Below, piece after piece: positions 54,991 to 61,687 of a stretch of DNA of 64,000 nt. The notes under the pieces are model-generated. The model was given only the letters and a program-made list of their open reading frames with translations, made no database searches and was not told the origin of the DNA. Origin of the DNA: JALJPB01 sp034111045 (GTDB lineage Bacteria; Pseudomonadota; Gammaproteobacteria; Enterobacterales; Alteromonadaceae). The first letter of the stretch is position 1, and each line of letters begins with the position of its first letter. The stretch covers positions 19,692 to 83,691 of the forward strand of contig JAWUYA010000045.1 of the NCBI GenBank assembly GCA_034111045.1, written 5' to 3'. A program made the position numbers and the translations under genes.

Positions 54991-55028
54991 CGAAAGCATA
55001 CGAACATTATAATGAAAAATCGAACATC
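54991..55028 (+). promoter_or_regulatory. Phased GlpR-type half-sites upstream of glpD
   Basis: CGAAAGCA (54991), CGAACATT (55001) and CGAACATC (55021) are copies of the GlpR half-site spaced 10 and 20 bases, that is, on one face of the helix. They lie 38-75 bases before the chosen glpD start, supporting repression by the neighbouring GlpR and arguing against the longer glpD reading frame that would include them. Confidence 0.55.
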
Positions 55029-55065
55029 TTATTTATCATATAAAATATTATCAACAGGAAAGCAA

Positions 55066-56607
55066 ATGAATGGAACAGACGAGTTATTTGACCTTGTTGT
55101 TGTTGGTGGAGGAATCAATGGTACCGGCACCGCAGCAGATGCAGCAGGTAGAGGGCTAAAAGTATTTCTCTGTGAACAAAACGATCTGGCCTCCGCAACA
55201 TCTTCAAATAGCAGTAAGTTAATACATGGTGGCTTACGCTATTTAGAGCATTATGAGTTTAAATTAGTTCGACAAGCGTTAACTGAACGTGAAGTATTAT
55301 TAAAAAATGCCCCTCATATTATCACACCGCTCACTTTTCGTTTACCCCATCAGCGTCACCTTAGACCATCTTGGCTGATCAGAGCTGGATTATTCCTCTA
55401 CGACAATTTGGCCAAGCGTGTCACGCTTCCCGCATCAAAAGGGCTTAAATTTTCTAAAGATAGTCCACTTGTTAGCAACATTACCAAAGGATTTGAATAT
55501 TCAGATGGCTGGGTTGATGATGCCAGATTAGTGGTTTTAAATGCAGTAGCGGCACAAGATAATGGCGCAACGATTAAAACTCAAACTAAATGTATTAAAG
55601 CAATACGTAAAAATGATATCTGGTTAATTACCCTAAAAAACAACTTAACGGGGGAAACCTATACCGTAAAGTCTAAAAGTGTCGTCAACGCATCAGGGCC
55701 ATGGGTTGCACAATTATTTTCACAAGCACTCGCCCTGAAATCCCCGCAAAACATCCGCTTAATTAAAGGTAGCCATATTGTCGTTCCACGTATTCATAAC
55801 GAACCTCAAGCTTATATGTTGCAAAATGCTGACCAGCGTATTATTTTTGTTATTCCTTTTGAGGAAGATTTTTCTTTAATCGGCACCACCGATGTGGAAT
55901 ATACGGGTGAGCCTTCAGAGGTAAAAATATCGGAAGATGAAATTCAATATTTACTCACCATTACGAATCAGTATTTTAAAAACAAAATTTGTCGGGATGA
56001 CATTGTCACCACTTATTCAGGGGTAAGACCTTTATTAGATGATGAGTCGGTTGATGCACAAGCAGTGACTCGCGATTATACTTTGGAGATAGAAGACATT
56101 AACGACAAAGCCCCAATTTTATCTATCTTTGGTGGAAAAATCACAACCTACAGAAAGTTATCTGAAGCCGCTGTAGATAAACTTATTCCCTATTTTAAAA
56201 ATATCGGTCCTCAATGGACAGCAAAAAGCCCAATACCTGGTGGTAACTTTGAAAATATTAACATATTCACTGATGAAGTTGAAAAAGCCTACCCATGGCT
56301 ACCAAAAAAAATACGAACAAGATTTATTAGGAGTTATGGAACACGCCTATTTGCATTATTAAACAATTCATCTAACATCTCAGCACTTGGCCGCTCTTTT
56401 GGTGCTGATTTATTTGAGCAAGAAATTGATTTTTTAATTGAGCACGAATGGGCAACCAACGTAGAAGACATTATTTGGCGACGAACAAAGCGTGGTTTAT
56501 ATTTAACGACGCCAGAGGTCAAAGAAATAGCACACTATATTAATACCCACCCAATAACTGTTGCCCGAAAAACACCTAAATTAGTCAAAGCAGTTGAAGT
56601 CGCTTAA
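55066..56607 (+). CDS. glpD: Aerobic glycerol-3-phosphate dehydrogenase
   Basis: About 513 residues from the ATG at 55066, which has CAGGAAAGCAA upstream; the in-frame TTG at 54985 would place the operators inside the gene. 'FDLVVVGGGINGTGTAADAA' is the FAD-binding GxGxxG, 'DLASATSSNSSKLIHGGLRY' and 'LEHYEFKLVRQALTER' the family signatures, 'GTTDVEYTGEPSEVKIS' and 'YSGVRPLLDD' the active-site region; the C-terminal domain has 'DIIWRRTKRGLYLT'. It oxidises glycerol-3-phosphate to DHAP at the inner membrane and reduces quinone. A decayed partial copy of its 3' end lies ~220 bases downstream. Confidence 0.95.
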   Translation: MNGTDELFDLVVVGGGINGTGTAADAAGRGLKVFLCEQNDLASATSSNSSKLIHGGLRYLEHYEFKLVRQALTEREVLLKNAPHIITPLTFRLPHQRHLRPSWLIRAGLFLYDNLAKRVTLPASKGLKFSKDSPLVSNITKGFEYSDGWVDDARLVVLNAVAAQDNGATIKTQTKCIKAIRKNDIWLITLKNNLTGETYTVKSKSVVNASGPWVAQLFSQALALKSPQNIRLIKGSHIVVPRIHNEPQAYMLQNADQRIIFVIPFEEDFSLIGTTDVEYTGEPSEVKISEDEIQYLLTITNQYFKNKICRDDIVTTYSGVRPLLDDESVDAQAVTRDYTLEIEDINDKAPILSIFGGKITTYRKLSEAAVDKLIPYFKNIGPQWTAKSPIPGGNFENINIFTDEVEKAYPWLPKKIRTRFIRSYGTRLFALLNNSSNISALGRSFGADLFEQEIDFLIEHEWATNVEDIIWRRTKRGLYLTTPEVKEIAHYINTHPITVARKTPKLVKAVEVA

Positions 56608-56822
56608 AAAATATATTTAGCTTAAAATCAACAACATACTTGAACAGTGTTGTTGATCTTATCCTTTATTTTGCTTTTAACGCTACCGCTGTTTATTTGA
56701 GCGAAGATGCTCATAGCCTAAATGTAAACTTGCACCGATAAAACCGACACATTTATTTCCATGTCCCTAGGGCTTTATATTCTATTGGCGAGTAATAATT
56801 TATACTCGCTAGTAATTTTGAT

Positions 56823-56962
56823 GACATTAAAGTATTCACTGGAGAAGTTGCAAGCATCGCCATGGCTACCAAAATATACCAGTAATAATAGGCGACCAAG
56901 ATGGAAGATATTATTTGGCGACGAACCAAGTGTGGTTTATATTTAACTACGCCAGAGGTCAG
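56823..56962 (+). pseudogene. Decayed duplicate of the glpD 3' region
   Basis: 56823-56880 aligns with glpD 56256-56315 (shared ATTCACT, GAAGTTG and CCATGGCTACCAAAA blocks), and 56894-56962 aligns with glpD 56454-56520 (shared ATTATTTGGCGACGAAC, GTGGTTTATATTTAAC and ACGCCAGAGGTC blocks); about 140 bases of glpD sequence between are deleted, and the frame is shifted. Translated, the second block reads EDIIWRRTK-GLYLTTPEV as in GlpD. Homology stops seven bases before the type I secretion genes and where base composition rises, so this looks like a scar at the edge of an acquired segment. The 200 bases before it (56608-56822) hold no recognisable gene. Confidence 0.8.
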
Positions 56963-56968
56963 GCGAGG

Positions 56969-58327
56969 TCAATCGTCAGTGCTGAAATAATTGGCTACAG
57001 CACGTAAATCTTCAAGGTCAAGAATACCTGCGGCCATGCGCAATTTAAGTAAAACCATCAGGTAATTATAACGTGCTTCCGCCAGATCGCGCTTAGCAGC
57101 CACCAATTGTTGTTGTGAGTTCAGCACATCGAGATTGATACGCATCCCACCTTTGACGCTTTCTTTTGTCGCTTGTACCAGCAATGTCGCGGAATTGACT
57201 GATTTTTGCAATGCTTTCATTTGGGTAACACTGCTGCGCGAGGCATTGAATTGCTTGCGTAGCTCGATCATTACTTTACTGGTAGTTGCCTGTAAATCGA
57301 ATCTGACCTTGTCACGGTTCGCCTCCGATTGGCGGGCAACGGCGCTCACCCGACCGCCCGAGAACAAAGGCACCACCAGTTGCAGGCCAATACTGCTTTG
57401 TGTGGAATCTTGCTGATAGGTATTAAGGGTTTCTGCATTGCTGCGACTATAGGTAACATTGAGCTCGACCCGCGGCGCGTGTCCGGCCAAACTTTTGTTG
57501 ATTTCCTCCTCGGCCGAAACCAGCGCAAACTGGCCAGCGGCTATTTTTGCATTATGATTACTAGCGATCGCTTGCCAGTCTTCGAACACACTCAAAGCCT
57601 GGGGCTCCACCGTAAAGTCATCAACTAGGCCGTCGAGGTGTGCCGAATTTTCGCCAGTCATCGCATTCAGCGTATTTAGGGCAGTGGTCAGCTGGTCTTG
57701 CGCTGCAAATAGCTCGGCTTGAGCCACATCGAGCTTAGCCCCGGTTTCCAAGACATCAGTCTTACTACCCTCGCCATATTTATACATCATATCATTGGCA
57801 CGCTTTTGTTCAGCAAAAGCATCCCGCTGCGCAACCAACAGAGCCAACTTGTCTTGCGCATAGCTAGCCTCGGTATACGCCAGCACTAGGCGTATGATCA
57901 GATCCTGTCGACGGCCGTCGAACTGAGCATCACTCAAATTTGTTTCGGCAATGCCTTGTCGATAACTGGCAAAGGTTTCAAGATTAAATACCGTTTGCCG
58001 TAGGGTGATGCGGTTAGAAATACTGGTATAGTCGGGATGGGTTTTGACCGGCAAGCCGGTAATACCTGGCTTGGTTTGCTCTGCCTTGTTTTTACTGTTG
58101 CCATAACTATATTCCACCGTTGGTAGCAAGCCAGCGCGCCCGATGACCTTGTATTCCTGACCGGCCTGGTTCTCAGCAAGAGCCGACAGATAAACAGGGT
58201 CATGGAGTAACGCTGCGTCATAAGCTGTCAGCAGGCCCATTGCTGAAACAGGCCCAGCAGCCAACACCAGTGTTAGAGTAAACCCTGCACGGTTAACCAC
58301 CATGGAGAAAAAATTGATAAAAGTCAT
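56969..58327 (-). CDS. TolC-family outer-membrane efflux/type I secretion protein
   Basis: 452 residues. Signal peptide ('FTLTLVLAAGPVSAMG'), then 'LLTAYDAALLHDPVYLSALA' at the mature N-terminus, typical of TolC of type I systems. Two OEP repeats with coiled-coil helices ('AYTEASYAQDKLALLVAQRD' and 'SVNSATLLVQATKESVKGGM') and 'GLQLVVPLFSGGRVSAVARQ' mark the barrel/tunnel. It forms the outer-membrane channel for RTX protein export. It overlaps the HlyD gene by four bases; base composition is GC-richer than the glp genes next door. Confidence 0.9.
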   Translation of the reverse strand: MTFINFFSMVVNRAGFTLTLVLAAGPVSAMGLLTAYDAALLHDPVYLSALAENQAGQEYKVIGRAGLLPTVEYSYGNSKNKAEQTKPGITGLPVKTHPDYTSISNRITLRQTVFNLETFASYRQGIAETNLSDAQFDGRRQDLIIRLVLAYTEASYAQDKLALLVAQRDAFAEQKRANDMMYKYGEGSKTDVLETGAKLDVAQAELFAAQDQLTTALNTLNAMTGENSAHLDGLVDDFTVEPQALSVFEDWQAIASNHNAKIAAGQFALVSAEEEINKSLAGHAPRVELNVTYSRSNAETLNTYQQDSTQSSIGLQLVVPLFSGGRVSAVARQSEANRDKVRFDLQATTSKVMIELRKQFNASRSSVTQMKALQKSVNSATLLVQATKESVKGGMRINLDVLNSQQQLVAAKRDLAEARYNYLMVLLKLRMAAGILDLEDLRAVANYFSTDD

Positions 58328-59676
58328 TCTTCTGCCATCGCTGATTGAGCTCGATCAAACACCGGCTTAAGTAGATAGTTCATCATAGTGCGTTCACCCG
58401 TTATGATAAACAGCTCTACCGGCATACCGGGACGAATTTCCAAATGAGCGAGCATCTTCACTCCTTCCAGCGCCACTGCCGCTCTCACTTTGTAATAGGC
58501 TTCTCCGGTACGTTCATCTACTGTCCGGTCAGCCGAAACTCGGGTCACTATGCCAGGAATATTCGGTGTAGTGGCGGCGTTAAAAGCAGAAAAAATTAAT
58601 TCCACTGCTAATCCCTGATGCACTTTATCGACAAGTTGCACTGGTAACTTGCCCTCCACGACTAGGGTGTCATCCTTAGGCACCAGTTCCATCAAACTTC
58701 CCCCAGGTGCAACCACCGCGCCTTCAGTAAATACCTTCAAGTCCACTACTGTACCCGCAACGGGTGCCCTGACAAATATTTTTTTCAAATCAAAATCGAG
58801 GGCCGTTAGTTTATTATGTAACGCTTCGGCATCGCGTTTAACGTCGGCCAATTGGGAACGCACTTCCTTTTGATAATCTTGTTGGCGCTGCAACTTGCGT
58901 AAGCCAAATTCAATAATCTGGCGTTCGACGCGAATGATGTTACCGATATCTTCGGAAATACCGCCATTGACCTGAGCGAAGCTTCCCTCCAGCTCAAGTA
59001 GACGATTGTTTGCTACATAGCCTTCTTTGGCCAAGATGCGCATTCCGCCAAGTTGCTCCTTGAGAAACTGTTGTTGTTTTTTCTTGCTGAGCATAGCGTC
59101 TTTTAGACTGCTCAACTGGGCTTTGAGCCCCGCGATATTTTCGTCGGCGGCAGCCAACTCATTGCGCAGGGAAGACTGCCGGGAGCTAAACAATTGCTGT
59201 TGCAGTGCAATACTGCTTACCGCACGCGGGTCAGCGCTTGCCAACAGTAATTCAGGAGCAAAGCTAATGCTTTTTGCGCTATCGCTCTCGGCCTGAAGTC
59301 TGGCTTGACTAGCTTGCGCCGTATACCATTGCACCCGGCTAATTTCGGCAGCCGAACTAGCCCCGACACTATTCATCCGGAGTAATACCTGACCGGTTTC
59401 AACTAGATCGCCATTCTTCACCAGAATTTCATCGACCGTACCACCAGTCTGATGTTGAATAACCTTGCGACTAGAGGCGACTGCAACGTTGCCACTCAAC
59501 GGTACACCTTTGTCGAGTGGTGCCAAGGATGCCCATAAAAAGAAACCGACCACGCCCAGCAAGATAATACCCCAGCCGAGTTTAGTGTAGGCGTCGCTGT
59601 TTAATTCCAGAAAATCGTCATCATGGCCCTCCATAGCATTGACGGCCTCCTTCTTGTTAAAAAAATTATTGATCAT
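58324..59676 (-). CDS. HlyD-family type I secretion membrane-fusion protein
   Basis: 450 residues. One N-terminal membrane helix ('WGIILLGVVGFFLWASLAPL', ~34-53), then 'GVPLSGNVAVASSRKVIQHQ' and 'GGTVDEILVKNGDLVETGQV' (lipoyl half-motifs), a long periplasmic coiled coil (~130-290) and the returning 'IFVRAPVAGTVVDLKVFTEG' with 'LEIRPGMPVELFIITGERTM' near the C-terminus. This is the PrtE/HlyD adaptor linking the ABC exporter and TolC. It overlaps both flanking genes by four bases each (ATGA type). Confidence 0.92.
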   Translation of the reverse strand: MINNFFNKKEAVNAMEGHDDDFLELNSDAYTKLGWGIILLGVVGFFLWASLAPLDKGVPLSGNVAVASSRKVIQHQTGGTVDEILVKNGDLVETGQVLLRMNSVGASSAAEISRVQWYTAQASQARLQAESDSAKSISFAPELLLASADPRAVSSIALQQQLFSSRQSSLRNELAAADENIAGLKAQLSSLKDAMLSKKKQQQFLKEQLGGMRILAKEGYVANNRLLELEGSFAQVNGGISEDIGNIIRVERQIIEFGLRKLQRQQDYQKEVRSQLADVKRDAEALHNKLTALDFDLKKIFVRAPVAGTVVDLKVFTEGAVVAPGGSLMELVPKDDTLVVEGKLPVQLVDKVHQGLAVELIFSAFNAATTPNIPGIVTRVSADRTVDERTGEAYYKVRAAVALEGVKMLAHLEIRPGMPVELFIITGERTMMNYLLKPVFDRAQSAMAEE

Positions 59677-61448
59677 TTATCCTGCTCCACACCTTTGGCA
59701 TTGTTCTGAGGCTCGGCCTGACCTTGTGCCGCCATCGTCAACACCTTTGTCGTATTCGCTTTTTTGGCCTCGGCAATGGCCTTTAAGACTTTATCTCGGG
59801 GGCCGAAAGACTGTGCAACGCCTTCGCGCAACAACAGCAGCTTGGTGGTCGCACGCAGAACAGAGGTGCGATGGGTGACCAGCACAATGGTCTTGCCAGA
59901 CTGACGTAAATCATTAATGGCCAATAACAACGCTTCCTCGCCCAGCTCGTCAAGATTTGAATTAGGCTCGTCTAGCACCAGTAGCGACGGATCACCATAC
60001 ATTGCGCGGGCCAGCCCAAGCCGTTGCTTCTGGCCGCCTGACAAACCTGCCCCAGCAACGCCCAGCTCGGTGTCATAGCCTTGTTCAAAGCGCAAAATCA
60101 TCTCGTGAACCCCGGCACGTTTAGCCGCAGTGGTGATTTTTTCTGCATCCACCTCACCAAACCTGGCGATGTTTTCGGCTACGGTGCCAGCAAATAATTC
60201 GATGTCTTGCGGCAAATAGCCAATGTGTGGCCCCAGTTGATCCTTGTTCCATTGATAAATATCGGCACCGTCAAGGCGCACCTTGCCCGCTTGTGCTGGC
60301 CATACGCCGACCAGCAAGCGCGCCAGGCTGGACTTTCCGGCGCCCGAAGGCCCGATAACACCCAGTACATCGCCGGGCTGCAGGGCGAACGTTAACCCTT
60401 TTAACACCGGCACAGTATTACCGGGTGCCGCCGCCGTGACCGTTTCGAACGACACGCTACCCAAAGGGTTGGGCAAGTCCATGCCAGCCTCCCGCGGCGG
60501 GTTTTCTGACAGCAATACATTCAAACGTCGGTAAGCACTCTGCACACCGCTCCATTGTTTCCAGACACCAATTAACTGGTCTATAGGCCCAGTGGCTTTG
60601 CCAAGTAAAATCGTCCCAGCAATCATCATTCCGGGCGATATTTTGCCTTCGATGACCAACAGCGCGCCTAAACCGAGCATCAATGACTGCATGGAAAGGC
60701 GAACGAACTTGCTTAGCGCAGTCACTATGCCCGCCTTTTCACTGGCCTGTGCCTGTAATTGTAGGAAGCGGCTGTGCAGTTTGAACCAACGCGATATCAG
60801 GTTTGGTAACATGCCCATCGACTCGATCGCTTCGGCATTACGCAAATTATTGGTCGCCATATTATTCGCTTCAATTGACAGTCCGTTTGCCTCCTCTAGT
60901 GGCTTTTTAGACACCATTTCATTGACAAAAGCCAGAATCACCATCATAAGTACGCCACAGGTAGCGAATAAACCTAACCAGACATCAAACAGGTAGATCA
61001 CTAGCAGGTAAATGGGAAACCATGGCGCATCAAAAAAGGCAAACAAGCTGTTGCCGGTAAAGAACTGCCTTATCTGCGTTAAATCTTGCAACGCCTGACC
61101 GGCATTGCCTCCTTCGCACTTCAAGTTTTGCTCAAAAGCTGCGGTGTAAACGCGCTTGTTCATCTGCAGATCAAGCTTACTGCCCACCCGAATAAGAATA
61201 AAACTACGGACAAATTCCAAGGCACTAAGCATCAAGTAAGCACCAAGCATCACCACTGTCAGCATTAACAAGGTCATTTCATTGCTGCTTTGCAATACAC
61301 GGTCATACACTTGCAGCATATACAGCGATGGCATCAACATCAGCAAATTAATGACAGCGCTAAAGATACCGATAGTGCGAAATGCGCCCTTGAACAACAA
61401 CAGCACATCGGTAATTTCGCTTTCAGGTAGGGATAATGGGTATTTCAC
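59673..61448 (-). CDS. Type I secretion ABC transporter (PrtD/LapB type)
   Basis: About 591 residues from the GTG at 61448, which puts ~20 residues before the first membrane helix as in PrtD; a TTG at 61493 is also in frame but has no ribosome site. Six-helix membrane domain starting 'IGIFSAVINLLMLMPSLYML' with 'QVYDRVLQSSNEMTLL', no C39 peptidase domain. ATPase: Walker A 'GPSGAGKSSLARLLVGVWP', Q-loop 'GYLPQDIELFAGTVAENIAR', signature 'GLSGGQKQRLGLARAMYG', Walker B 'LLVLDEPNSNLDELG', H-loop 'VLVTHRTSVL'. It energises export of the RTX protein encoded upstream. First gene of the ABC-HlyD-TolC operon. Confidence 0.93.
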   Translation of the reverse strand: MKYPLSLPESEITDVLLLFKGAFRTIGIFSAVINLLMLMPSLYMLQVYDRVLQSSNEMTLLMLTVVMLGAYLMLSALEFVRSFILIRVGSKLDLQMNKRVYTAAFEQNLKCEGGNAGQALQDLTQIRQFFTGNSLFAFFDAPWFPIYLLVIYLFDVWLGLFATCGVLMMVILAFVNEMVSKKPLEEANGLSIEANNMATNNLRNAEAIESMGMLPNLISRWFKLHSRFLQLQAQASEKAGIVTALSKFVRLSMQSLMLGLGALLVIEGKISPGMMIAGTILLGKATGPIDQLIGVWKQWSGVQSAYRRLNVLLSENPPREAGMDLPNPLGSVSFETVTAAAPGNTVPVLKGLTFALQPGDVLGVIGPSGAGKSSLARLLVGVWPAQAGKVRLDGADIYQWNKDQLGPHIGYLPQDIELFAGTVAENIARFGEVDAEKITTAAKRAGVHEMILRFEQGYDTELGVAGAGLSGGQKQRLGLARAMYGDPSLLVLDEPNSNLDELGEEALLLAINDLRQSGKTIVLVTHRTSVLRATTKLLLLREGVAQSFGPRDKVLKAIAEAKKANTTKVLTMAAQGQAEPQNNAKGVEQDK

Positions 61449-61516
61449 AGTAACTGGCCTAGGAGGTGAGAGAGTTGATCTTAGAGTAAACAATATACAA
61501 TGTTACAGTATTATTA

Positions 61517-61560
61517 TGCCTTATTGAAAGGCCTTATGAAATGCCTTATGGCAATGCCTT
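61517..61560. repeat. Short imperfect tandem repeat upstream of the ABC transporter gene
   Basis: Four units of ~12-13 bases built on TGCCTTATTGAAA: starts at 61517, 61530, 61542 and 61555 (last one partial). They lie in the likely promoter/leader region of the secretion operon and may be a regulator-binding array or a slippage-prone tract. Confidence 0.6.
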
Positions 61561-61575
61561 AGTCATTTTATTACA

Positions 61576-61612
61576 GCACCGCCACAACACTGAATAATCG
61601 CTGTGGCGGTGC
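61576..61612. terminator. GC-rich perfect hairpin downstream of the RTX gene
   Basis: GCACCGCCACA (61576-61586) and TGTGGCGGTGC (61602-61612) form a perfect 11-bp stem with a 15-base loop, 76 bases past the RTX gene stop on the minus strand. The following minus-strand bases are TGTAATAAAATG rather than a pure T run, so it is either a terminator or an attenuating structure ahead of the secretion operon. Confidence 0.6.
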
Positions 61613-61687
61613 CATTGATAAAAATACTGTTGCATTGCACGAATTGCAAATATCAGTTGCAGGCCATGTAAGGTAACCGACTATCCG

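Noticed and set aside
54985..55065. Longer GlpD N-terminus from TTG 54985
   Set aside because: It would contain the GlpR half-sites and AT-rich promoter sequence; the ATG at 55066 has a ribosome site and begins directly before the FAD-binding fold.
56761..56946. Short plus-strand reading frame after glpD
   Set aside because: It runs through the decayed glpD copy in shifted frames, giving scrambled peptide; not a gene.
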